Shown here: in pieces, positions 34,299 to 42,414 of the stretch
How the letters are laid out: every line of letters begins with the position of its first letter
Position numbering within the stretch: the stretch's first letter is position 1
Assembly (NCBI GenBank): GCA_016844745.1
Contig: JAERMQ010000053.1
Location: forward strand, 1 to 50,168
Source: Ignavibacteria bacterium
GTDB lineage: Bacteria > Bacteroidota > Ignavibacteria > Kapaibacteriales > UBA2268
DNA length: 50,168 nucleotides
Direction: 5' to 3'
Position numbers and translations under genes: made by a program
Notes under the pieces: generated by a model
What the model was told of the DNA's origin: nothing
The model's input: the letters and a program-made list of their open reading frames with translations, nothing else
The model's database searches: none

Positions 34299-34840
34299 GA
34301 AAATTACTACATTCCGAAATATCCGGTTTAAGATTGAATCCAGATGACCCGGCGCTTTCCGAAAGACATCCTGTAACTTTGATTTTGCATAATATCAGGA
34401 GCCTTTACAATGTGGGTTCGATTTTCCGAACGGCTGATTCAGCGTTATTGAAAGAGGTAGTACTGTGCGGATTTACTCCCCATCCGCCTCGAAAAGAAAT
34501 TGATAAAACGGCTCTTGGCGCTACTCAAACCGTTCCCTGGCGGTATTTTCATAAAATTGAAGATGCAATAAATACACTAAAATCGGAAAGTAATAAAATA
34601 TTAGCGCTCGAAATTACCGATGAACAAAGGAATTATCAAAGTATTACAACAGGCGAATTTCCTCTTTGTTTAGTTCTGGGTAATGAATTAACCGGCATTG
34701 ACGATGACGTGCTTGCCTTGTGCGACGGTTCTATCGAAATACCGATGTATGGAACCAAACATTCGCTAAACGTTGCCGTAGCAGCCGGAATAGCGGCTTA
34801 CGAATTGGTTTCGGTATGGAGAGGAAGTTATAAAGATTAA
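34295..34840 (+). CDS. TrmH/SpoU-family RNA 2'-O-methyltransferase
   Basis: A 181-aa SPOUT enzyme with all three motifs: 'HNIRSLYNVGSIFRTADSA' (about 31-49), 'LVLGNELTGID' (about 127-137) and 'IEIPMYGTKHSLNVAVAAG' (about 149-167). The N-terminal RNA-binding extension of TrmB/RlmB-type enzymes is lacking, so the target (tRNA or rRNA ribose) is open. ATG overlaps the RlmI-like stop codon by four bases. Confidence 0.93.
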   Translation: MRKLLHSEISGLRLNPDDPALSERHPVTLILHNIRSLYNVGSIFRTADSALLKEVVLCGFTPHPPRKEIDKTALGATQTVPWRYFHKIEDAINTLKSESNKILALEITDEQRNYQSITTGEFPLCLVLGNELTGIDDDVLALCDGSIEIPMYGTKHSLNVAVAAGIAAYELVSVWRGSYKD

Positions 34841-34961
34841 ATAGTTGAAAAAGATGAATCTAAATATTTATTTTCCGAAGAATTTAGAAATCGTAGAACT
34901 ATATTTCTTAGATTTGTAATATTGTAATTAAAATTTCCTTATTATAAATTGGAATATTTAA

Positions 34962-36140
34962 ATGTTTATAAGTAGAATCAAATTATATAATTGGAAAAAT
35001 TTTCGGGAGGTTGATATCCAACTTGCAGAAAGGGTTTTCATTGTTGGTGCTAATGCTACTGGTAAATCAAATTTTTTGGATGCCATCAGATTTTTAAGGG
35101 ATATATCAAAACAATCCGGTGGTTTGCAGTATGCCTTTAATATTGCAAGAGGAGGTATGAAAAAAATCAGATATATTAATGCCAGAAAAGCTACAAATGT
35201 TAACATCGAAGTACATCTTTCAGACTCTCAAAATAAAAAATTAAAATGGATTTATTCATTAGACCTAAAGCATACTGGCGGGGGTGTATTTAAAAATGAA
35301 GTAGCTGTTAAATATGAAAAGGTATGGTCTGCAGATAAAAACGAATATGTTTTGGATCGAAGTGAAGGCAGCTCTGGTGAAGACGAAGAAACAAAAAAGT
35401 TTACTCATTTGGAACAGGTTACAGCAAATAAAGAATTTAGGGAAATAGCTTCTTTTTGTAGTGAAATTCAATATTTGAATATCGTTCCGTTGCTTATTAG
35501 AGAATCCGAATCTTTAATTTTATCAAAGGATAAAGAAGATTTTTATGGAAGAAATTTACTTGAAAGAGTATCGAAGTTGAATGAAAAAACAAAAAATTCA
35601 TATTTTAGGAAGATTAATGATGTGCTTCAATTAGCAATTCCTCAATTCGAGAATATTACTCCAATAAAAGATAGTAATGGAATTCCCCATTTGCAGGCAA
35701 ATTATAAACATTGGAGACCGAGGGGTAATAAACAGCAAGAAGACCAATTTTCCGATGGCACATTGAGATTAATAGGATTTCTTTGGGCATTGCTTGACGG
35801 TACAGAACCTGTATTGTTAGAAGAACCTGAAATAAATCTTCATACTGAAATTATAAAACAATTACCAGAATTTATTGCAAAAATTCAGAAAAGAAAATCC
35901 GGTAAAAGACAAGTTATTATTACTACCCACAGTTATGATTTATTAGACACAAAAACAATTTCACCTGATGAAATCTTGCTTTTGGAACAAGGCAAGGAAG
36001 GTACTACTATAAAAAAACCTTATGATATTAAAACCGTTATTCAGGCAATCGAAGCTGGTTTTTCAATTGCTGAAGCTACAATTCCTCATACCAAACCTCA
36101 GAATATTGAAAATATTACACAATTAAAGATGTTCGAATAA
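34962..36140 (+). CDS. AAA/ABC-type ATPase (AAA_21, OLD/RecF-like), possible defence gene
   Basis: A 392-aa ABC-class ATPase with both halves of the site in one chain. Walker A GANATGKS at 29-36 after the RecF-like start 'RIKLYNWKNFREVDI'; a middle region of coiled-coil/variable sequence; signature-like 'QFSDGTLRLIGFL'; Walker B 'VLLEEPEINLH' (about 284-294); and H-loop 'IITTHSYDLLDT'. It lacks the C-terminal TOPRIM nuclease of full OLD proteins, but a separate TOPRIM-like gene follows two bases after its stop. Such ATPase plus TOPRIM/DUF4276 or DUF4435 pairs are common in anti-phage loci (for example PARIS and Gabija-like logic). The assignment to defence is inference. Confidence 0.88.
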   Translation: MFISRIKLYNWKNFREVDIQLAERVFIVGANATGKSNFLDAIRFLRDISKQSGGLQYAFNIARGGMKKIRYINARKATNVNIEVHLSDSQNKKLKWIYSLDLKHTGGGVFKNEVAVKYEKVWSADKNEYVLDRSEGSSGEDEETKKFTHLEQVTANKEFREIASFCSEIQYLNIVPLLIRESESLILSKDKEDFYGRNLLERVSKLNEKTKNSYFRKINDVLQLAIPQFENITPIKDSNGIPHLQANYKHWRPRGNKQQEDQFSDGTLRLIGFLWALLDGTEPVLLEEPEINLHTEIIKQLPEFIAKIQKRKSGKRQVIITTHSYDLLDTKTISPDEILLLEQGKEGTTIKKPYDIKTVIQAIEAGFSIAEATIPHTKPQNIENITQLKMFE

Positions 36141-36141
36141 T

Positions 36142-36759
36142 ATGGATGTGATAATTGTAGCTGAAGATGAAGTTACGAGAATTGTGCTAAAAAAAATATT
36201 AGATTATTTTCCAAATAAGTTCAATATACTCAACGAAATGCCTGTTAGGGGCGGGAAAATCAAATCATTATTAATGAATTTCAATAAATTATCAGAACAT
36301 AATACAATAATTATGCTAACTGACCTTGATACTTATGACTGTCCACCGGCTTTATTAAATTCATGGTTTAAAAATTTTAGGCAGAATCCGAATTTCATCA
36401 TTAGAATTGCAGTTGATGAAGCTGAATCTTGGTTAATGGCTGATAGAGAAGGTTTCGCAGAGTATTTTAAGGTTCCGTTATCAATTATTCCAAATTCAAA
36501 AATTTTATCCCCAATAAAACCACATATAATTGAAATGAATTTCCCCTATAAGTCGAGTCTTTATTTAATTAGAGAAGTTATTCAAAGCACCGGTAATAAA
36601 ATCATAAAAGAGGGTATTGCTGCAATCGATAAAACAAGAAAAGGACATCTTTACAATTCTACAATGGCACCTTTTATAACTTATCACTGGAATATTGATA
36701 ATGCAATAAAAAATTCTTATAGCTTGGTAAGAACTATACATCGATTATCTAAAATATAA
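36142..36759 (+). CDS. TOPRIM/DUF4276-like partner of the ATPase
   Basis: A 205-aa protein starting one base after the ATPase stop. It has acidic elements of a TOPRIM fold: 'VIIVAEDEVTRIVLKKIL' (Glu8/Glu10), 'IIMLTDLDTYD' (Asp61, Asp63), and 'IAVDEAESWLMADREGFAEYF', which resembles DUF4276. Full OLD nucleases have these features fused to the ATPase; here they are split. It could be a nuclease or an RNA/DNA-binding effector set free when the ATPase senses infection. Not recognised as a specific named system. Confidence 0.72.
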   Translation: MDVIIVAEDEVTRIVLKKILDYFPNKFNILNEMPVRGGKIKSLLMNFNKLSEHNTIIMLTDLDTYDCPPALLNSWFKNFRQNPNFIIRIAVDEAESWLMADREGFAEYFKVPLSIIPNSKILSPIKPHIIEMNFPYKSSLYLIREVIQSTGNKIIKEGIAAIDKTRKGHLYNSTMAPFITYHWNIDNAIKNSYSLVRTIHRLSKI

Positions 36760-36836
36760 TTTTATATTAAATATTTTAGTCACTTATAAAAATTTCCTTT
36801 CCCACTTTTGAGAGTGTGTGAAAACAAACATTATGG

Positions 36837-36907
36837 GAAAATGTCATTCTGAATGAAGTGAAGATTTTCTAAAAGAAATAGATTCTTTATATCACTCAAA
36901 ATGACAA
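36837..36907. repeat. Degraded GTCATTC-family hairpin
   Basis: GAAAATGTCATTCTGAATGA ... TCACTCAAAATGACAATTT; the inner GAATCCA pair is replaced by 'gattttctaaaagaaatagattc'. The arms are only partly complementary, indicating an old copy between convergent genes. Confidence 0.65.
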
Positions 36908-36927
36908 TTTACAAAAGAACTCTGTCA

Positions 36928-38085
36928 TTACTCGTAGCAGCCAATCATACGCGAAATAACCAATCTCTGGATTTCAGAAGTGCCTTCGCCGATTTCGAGC
37001 AGCTTCTGGTCGCGATAAAACCTTTCGGCATCGTATTCCTTCATCAGTCCATACCCGCCTAAAATCTGTACACAATGATTGGCACACATGTGGGCAAGCT
37101 CGGAGCAATACAGCTTTGCTATAGCGCCTTCTTTAGTTATTTTCTCGCCTGCATCGAGCATACGGCAAACTTCATAGAGGTAATTACGGGCAAGCTCTAT
37201 TCCCATATCGCAATCCGATAGCTTGAATGAAGTTGCCTGGTATTGAGCTATCGGTTTACCAAATGTTTTGCGTTGCTTTGCATAATTCAAAGCCAATTCA
37301 AAAGCGCCCTGCGCAAGACCTAATCCCATCGCGGCAATAGACAACCTGCCGTTATCGAGAGTGCCAAGCATTTGATGGAATCCGTCGCCACGTTTTCCTA
37401 ATATATTTTCTTTCGGAACGCGGCAGTCCGAAAAGAACAGTTCGCTTGTGTTCGATGCACGCCACATAAGCTTATGCTTCATTGCTCTGGCTTCGAATCC
37501 CGGAGTGCCGTTCTCGACTAAAAAGCAAGTCATTTCCTTCTTGCCATCAGGTTTTTTCCCTGTAACGGTAAGAACGGTAGAGCCAAGACTTATATCAGTA
37601 GAGGCATTCGTTATGAAAATTTTAGCGCCGTTAATTATCCAATCATTTCCATCCTCCACGGCTGTAGTCATGGTATTTCCGGCATCGGAGCCAGCTTCGG
37701 GTTCTGTCAAGCCAAATCCCCACAACATACCCCCGGCGAGTTTAGGCAGGTATTTTTTCTTTTGCTCTTCGCTGCCGAAATAATAAATAGGACCAACGCC
37801 AAGCGAATTATGGGCAGCGACGGTAGCTGCGTGGGAGCCATCCACGCGGGCTAATTCTTCTACGGCAATAATGTATGAAACATAATCGAGACAGCTTCCG
37901 TTATATTCTTCCGGTACAAATGCCGCAAGCAGCCCAAGCTCAGCCATTTGTTTTGTTATTTCAACCGAAAATTCTTCTTTTTCATCTAACAGCTTTGCTG
38001 CTGGTTTAACTACTTCTTCTGCGAATTTTCTTACACTTTGCCGAAGAATAACATGCTCTTCGGTCAAATTTCTGTTCGGATGCAT
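36928..38085 (-). CDS. Acyl-CoA dehydrogenase
   Basis: A 385-aa FAD enzyme of beta-oxidation-type acyl-CoA or branched-chain acyl-CoA dehydrogenation. Signature 1 'GFGLTEPEAGSDAGN' and signature 2 'QRKTFGKPIAQYQATSFKLS' are present; the C-terminal 'EIGEGTSEIQRLVISRMIG' contains the catalytic glutamate position (about 364-368) as in short/medium-chain type enzymes. Chain length specificity cannot be read off. No electron-transfer flavoprotein gene is adjacent. The gene is alone between two repeat-rich gaps. Confidence 0.95.
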   Translation of the reverse strand: MHPNRNLTEEHVILRQSVRKFAEEVVKPAAKLLDEKEEFSVEITKQMAELGLLAAFVPEEYNGSCLDYVSYIIAVEELARVDGSHAATVAAHNSLGVGPIYYFGSEEQKKKYLPKLAGGMLWGFGLTEPEAGSDAGNTMTTAVEDGNDWIINGAKIFITNASTDISLGSTVLTVTGKKPDGKKEMTCFLVENGTPGFEARAMKHKLMWRASNTSELFFSDCRVPKENILGKRGDGFHQMLGTLDNGRLSIAAMGLGLAQGAFELALNYAKQRKTFGKPIAQYQATSFKLSDCDMGIELARNYLYEVCRMLDAGEKITKEGAIAKLYCSELAHMCANHCVQILGGYGLMKEYDAERFYRDQKLLEIGEGTSEIQRLVISRMIGCYE

Positions 38086-38274
38086 ATTATCCTCAATTTG
38101 AATTTGTAAATTATTTCTTATTTATTGAACTTAAATATAGAGATTATTTTTTTTTAAAGCAAATTATTTCTTTTACACGAAAAATTATATTGGTTCGTGT
38201 ATTTTAATTGTTGTAAGAGTTAGCAATTATTTTAAAGTGGTTATTAAATATTACAAAATTTAATTCCTGCGAAT

Positions 38275-38578
38275 GAGGCTGTGTTGAAACTCAAGAAGAA
38301 TGTCATTCTGAACTTGTTTCAGAATCCATAAACCGCACTGGGACTGGATTCTTCACTTCGTTACCAATGACAGATTTTCTAAATCCAAAATAATGGCAAC
38401 TATTTCAAAAAAGAGAAACCCCCTAACCCCCTTTGAAAAAGGGGGAATTATTTGTTCCCCCTTTTTCAAAGGGGGTTAGGGGGTTTCTCTTGAATTTGTC
38501 ATTTTTTATTTTTATTAATTCCATTATTTTGGAGTTCAGAATGACATTCTTCCATATAATTAGTTTTTCCACAGACTC
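38275..38578. repeat. Composite palindromic element of about 300 bp, copy 2
   Basis: Ends GAGGCTGTGTTGAAA / TTTTTCCACAGACTC. Modules in the same order as 23265-23579: AAGAATGTCATTCTGAAC; a GAATCCA..TGGATTC hairpin; ACCAATGACAGATTTTCT; the C/G-run hairpin with arms GAGAAACCCCCTAACCCCC... (38413-38489); CTTGAATTTGTCATT; TGGAGTTCAGAATGACATT. It lies upstream of the first VWA gene. Confidence 0.88.
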
Positions 38579-38659
38579 TTAAACTAATTTTGTATTGATT
38601 TGTAACTTTTTTTATATATTAAGTGTTTATTATATATTGTAATTTAATTTGGGATGGTT

Positions 38660-40273
38660 ATGAAAAAGTCAATATATATTTTCGCTCTGTTAATAGCATC
38701 TTTTCTTCCAGTATTTGGGCAGAACAATCTACCAAGGATTGATATTCAGGCATTATTAACCGATTTCGGTTATGTCGATTTTATGTCAACCGGATATAAG
38801 CAGATTATCGTTACAAACATTAGTGATACAACTGCAAAGTTATATTATTACCAGCCAATTATTTCTCCTTTTTCGGGAACTATTCCGTTATATGATACTT
38901 TATTAAGAAATGAATCTAAAATTTTTAATGTAAGTTATACACCCAAAAAACTCGGTATTGATAATCAGAGAGTATTCTTTCGGGCAGAAAACAGAACTTC
39001 GAATTCCGTTGCTCTTCTATTCGACATTAGCGGCAGTATGAACGAAATGATGAATGACGGAATTGTAAAATTGACCGGCGCTAAACAAGCAGGTCGTTCC
39101 TTTGTTGACTCGATGAAGAACACGAAGGATGTCAAAGATGAAGCCGCAATTTATTCATTCTCTACAATTTTCACTATTTCACAGGCTTTTACTACAAACA
39201 AACCTTCTTTAAGGACGGCAATAAATAATTTGACTGCACGTGGAAATACAGCGTTCTATGATGCATTGGACTCTACATGCTCATTGATTTCTTCACGTAC
39301 ATTTACTAAAGTAATTGTTGCATTAACGGACGGGATGGATAACAGTAGTAACATGAATCTTCATAGCCCAGACATCATCATAGCAAAAGCCAAGGCAAGA
39401 AATATAAGAATTTTCACAATTGGATTAGGAAGCCCGGTTGATGATTTTACACTTACTAAAATTGCTGTCGAAACAGACGGAGCCTATTTCAAAGCCAGAA
39501 GCAGCAAGGAATTATCTGATATTTATAATAAAATATTCCGGCTGCTAACTTTCGATAAACAGTTTTATTTTGACTTAGCAGGTAGGTGCAAAGGACCTTT
39601 CTCAGAGCTGACTTGCGGCAAAGATTCCGTTTTTAATACCGGTGATACTTCAAAGTTCGAATTTTATATCGGCAACCTTACAAGGAAAATTAAACTTCAG
39701 GACCAATACAAAATCCTTTTGCGATTCAATCCGAATGTTTTAAAACCTGTAATTGACAGCGGAATGACATATAATTACGATGGAATGCTTACGCTCAGGG
39801 GGCAAAATACAGTTAATTTGGATTCACTCCCCCTAACGAGCATAAGATTTACCCAAATGCTTGGCAACGAGCGGTGCGCCAATTTGCAAATGGATTCATT
39901 AGTTTGGAACGAAGGAGAAATTATTACACTGATTAAAAACGGGAATTGTACTGTCTGCACAAAAACTTGTGATGTCGAAGGAACCAGGTTATTTTTATCA
40001 AAACCGAACAGCGAGTTATTTTTAGCTCAGAATATCCCAAATCCCTGCAATATATCAACGACCGTAGATTATGGATTAATGGAAGAAGGATATACATCAT
40101 TCTCGGTATTTAATTCTCTTGGAGTGGAAGTTTACAGGACTAACGACATTCCTAAAAAGCCGGGTAAATATTCGTTACCAATTGATGTTGGTACATTTCC
40201 GCAAGGGATTTATTTTTATATACTCAAAACACCGTCAGGAAATTTAAGTAATAGGATGCAGGTAATTAAATAA
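38660..40273 (+). CDS. Secreted VWA-domain protein with T9SS tail (paralogue 1)
   Basis: A 537-aa cell-surface or secreted protein. Start at ATG 38660 rather than the one six bases upstream, for a short signal peptide (KKSIYIFALLIASFLPVF, cut near GQ). N-terminal Ig-like/ASPM-like domain ('DFGYVDFMSTGYKQIIVTNI'), then a von Willebrand A domain with intact MIDAS: DISGSM (about 122), later Thr in 'RGNTAFYDAL', and 'TDGMD'. A conserved Cys-rich region ('CTVCTKTCDVEG') precedes the T9SS type A tail ('NIPNPCNISTTVDYGLMEEG' ... 'GIYFYILKTPSGNLSNRMQV'). About two-thirds identical to the next protein. Confidence 0.9.
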   Translation: MKKSIYIFALLIASFLPVFGQNNLPRIDIQALLTDFGYVDFMSTGYKQIIVTNISDTTAKLYYYQPIISPFSGTIPLYDTLLRNESKIFNVSYTPKKLGIDNQRVFFRAENRTSNSVALLFDISGSMNEMMNDGIVKLTGAKQAGRSFVDSMKNTKDVKDEAAIYSFSTIFTISQAFTTNKPSLRTAINNLTARGNTAFYDALDSTCSLISSRTFTKVIVALTDGMDNSSNMNLHSPDIIIAKAKARNIRIFTIGLGSPVDDFTLTKIAVETDGAYFKARSSKELSDIYNKIFRLLTFDKQFYFDLAGRCKGPFSELTCGKDSVFNTGDTSKFEFYIGNLTRKIKLQDQYKILLRFNPNVLKPVIDSGMTYNYDGMLTLRGQNTVNLDSLPLTSIRFTQMLGNERCANLQMDSLVWNEGEIITLIKNGNCTVCTKTCDVEGTRLFLSKPNSELFLAQNIPNPCNISTTVDYGLMEEGYTSFSVFNSLGVEVYRTNDIPKKPGKYSLPIDVGTFPQGIYFYILKTPSGNLSNRMQVIK

Positions 40274-40282
40274 TTGATTAAT

Positions 40283-40584
40283 TAGGGGTCTGTTGAAAAA
40301 GTCGAGAAGAATGTCATTCTGAACTTCAAATTAATGGATATAATAAAAATTAGTAATGACAAATTCAAGAGAAACCCCCTAACCCCCTTTGAAAAAGGGG
40401 GGATTGGTTGTCCCCCCTTTTTCAAAGGGGGTTAGGGGGTTTCTCATTGTTGCAATTTTGAGAATTCAGAAAAATCTGTCATTGGTAACAAAGTGAAGAA
40501 TCCAGTAGCGACATTGGGACTGGATTCTTCACTTCGCTTACGAATGATATTCTTCTAAATAATTACTTTTTCAATAGTCTCCTA
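40283..40584. repeat. Composite palindromic element of about 300 bp, copy 3 (inverted)
   Basis: Ends TAGGGGTCTGTTGAAAAAGT / ACTTTTTCAATAGTCTCCTA. Reading the minus strand, the modules have the same order as at 38275-38578: ATCATTCG, GAATCCAG..CTGGATTC hairpin, ACCAATGACAGATTTTTCTG, C/G-run hairpin (40369-40445), CTTGAATTTGTCATTA, GAAGTTCAGAATGACATTCT. Together with copy 2 it brackets the first VWA gene as an inverted pair. Confidence 0.9.
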
Positions 40585-40713
40585 ATAATTACCTATACAA
40601 TATTAAAAGAAATTTTGGAAAATAAATTATTTTTTCATATTTTGAAATGATATAAAACTTTTTTTGCGATAATTACGTTTTTATATATATTGAAATTAAA
40701 CTTTTGGACCATT

Positions 40714-42405
40714 ATGAAAAATTCCTTACATATTTTTTTCCTGATTTTTGCATCGTTTTTTCCGCTTTTCGGGGAAAGCGATTTACCCAGGATTGATGTT
40801 CAATCGCTCGTGACTGATTTCGGTTATGTCGATTACAGGGCAATGAACACTAAGCAAATCGTATTTACAAATATAAGCGAAAAAAAGGCAAGATTATATT
40901 ATTACATGCCTGTAACCCCTCCATTTTCAGGTACAATTCCGATGTACGATACCTTGTTGACCAATGAATCAAAGGTTTACAATGTTTCGTTCTCACCAAG
41001 GAAATTCGGGATAGAAAATCAAAGGCTTTTCTTCAGGGCGGAAAATTATACATCTAATGCAATTGCACTCTTATTTGACGTCAGCGGTAGTATGAATGAG
41101 GAGATGACCGACAAAGTTATAAAATTAGAAGGTGCCAAAAAAGCCGGACTTTCATTTGTTGACAATATGAAATTTAATACCGATGAGTGGGATGAAGCCG
41201 CAATTTATACTTTCTCCTCAGGATTCACGGTTCGGCAGCAATTAACAACAAACAAGCCTGCATTGAGAACGGCTATTAATAATATGACCGCATCCGGTCA
41301 AACATCTTTTTATTTTGCCTTGGATACTACTTGTTCACTCATTTCTTCAAGCTCATTTACAAGAGTAATCGTTGCGTTAACCGATGGTGTTGATAATGAC
41401 AACAGGGGTTACACTCCCGATAAGGTTATAGCTAAAGCCAAAGCACGAAATATCAGGATTTTCACTATTGGGCTTGGCACATCAGTAGATGATTTTAATA
41501 TGAGCAGAATAGCATCCGAAACCGGTGGCGCACACTTTAAGGCTAAAAGTAGTAAAGAGTTAATTGATATTTATAATGATTTGGTATTCAAGTATCTTAT
41601 TTTCAATAAGGAATTTTTCTTCGACTTAGCCGGTATGTGCAAGGGACCTTATTCCAACTTAATCGGTGGGAAAGATACTGTTTTCAAAACGGGCGATACA
41701 TCTAAGTTTGAATTTTATATCGGTAATCTAACAAAACAAATAAAACCGGGGGATACATATAAAATTTATATGCATTTTAACCCTAATTTATTAGTACCGG
41801 TATTGGATAGCAGTATTACATATAATTACGATGGAAAGTTAATTTTATCGGGTAAATTTGATTCTACAATGTTGTATTCAGTATTGGTTAAAGGTGTTAA
41901 TAATAAGCTCGATGTCAATGAAATCTTAACTGAACCAAATGTTAACAATTGGGATTCATTGCTGCTTTCAGGAATACGATTTGTTCAACTCCTTGGTAAT
42001 GAGCCATGCACTGTTTTGCATCTGGATTCTGTAATATTGAACGATGGTGAAATCTACACTGTTATTAAAAATGGGCTTTTCACAATTTGTACTAAAACCT
42101 GCAATGCAGACGGCATAAGATTATTTTTATCAATTGCCAACAGTGAGTTGTTCTTAGCCCAGAATAATCCCAATCCCTGCAATAATACTACAACAGTAGA
42201 ATTTGGCTTGATGGAGGAGGGATATTCATCTTTTTCAGTGTATAATGCCCTTGGGGAAGAGATGTTTAAAACGAACGATATACCTCAAAAACCCGGTAAA
42301 TATTCCCTGCCTATTGACGTAAGCGCATTTCCACAAGGAATTTATTATTACGTATTGAAAACGCCTTCAAGAAACCTAAGTAATAGAATGCAAATAATAA
42401 AATAG
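40714..42405 (+). CDS. Secreted VWA-domain protein with T9SS tail (paralogue 2)
   Basis: A 563-aa paralogue of the preceding protein. Start at ATG 40714, matching paralogue 1. Same order: signal peptide, 'DFGYVDYRAMNTKQIVFTNI' Ig-like domain, VWA with DVSGSM and 'LTDGVDN', Cys-rich 'FTICTKTCNADG', and a T9SS tail ('NNPNPCNNTTTVEFGLMEEG' ... 'GIYYYVLKTPSRNLSNRMQI'). It has an insertion of about 25 residues ('GVNNKLDVNEILTEPN') relative to paralogue 1. Ten bases separate it from the OmpA-family gene, so these two are co-transcribed. Confidence 0.9.
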   Translation: MKNSLHIFFLIFASFFPLFGESDLPRIDVQSLVTDFGYVDYRAMNTKQIVFTNISEKKARLYYYMPVTPPFSGTIPMYDTLLTNESKVYNVSFSPRKFGIENQRLFFRAENYTSNAIALLFDVSGSMNEEMTDKVIKLEGAKKAGLSFVDNMKFNTDEWDEAAIYTFSSGFTVRQQLTTNKPALRTAINNMTASGQTSFYFALDTTCSLISSSSFTRVIVALTDGVDNDNRGYTPDKVIAKAKARNIRIFTIGLGTSVDDFNMSRIASETGGAHFKAKSSKELIDIYNDLVFKYLIFNKEFFFDLAGMCKGPYSNLIGGKDTVFKTGDTSKFEFYIGNLTKQIKPGDTYKIYMHFNPNLLVPVLDSSITYNYDGKLILSGKFDSTMLYSVLVKGVNNKLDVNEILTEPNVNNWDSLLLSGIRFVQLLGNEPCTVLHLDSVILNDGEIYTVIKNGLFTICTKTCNADGIRLFLSIANSELFLAQNNPNPCNNTTTVEFGLMEEGYSSFSVYNALGEEMFKTNDIPQKPGKYSLPIDVSAFPQGIYYYVLKTPSRNLSNRMQIIK

Positions 42406-42414
42406 TTTTTCATT

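Noticed and set aside
38654..38659. Upstream ATG as start of the first VWA gene
   Set aside because: The paralogue starts at the position equivalent to 38660, giving the same signal peptide; the earlier ATG adds only two residues and has no better ribosome site.
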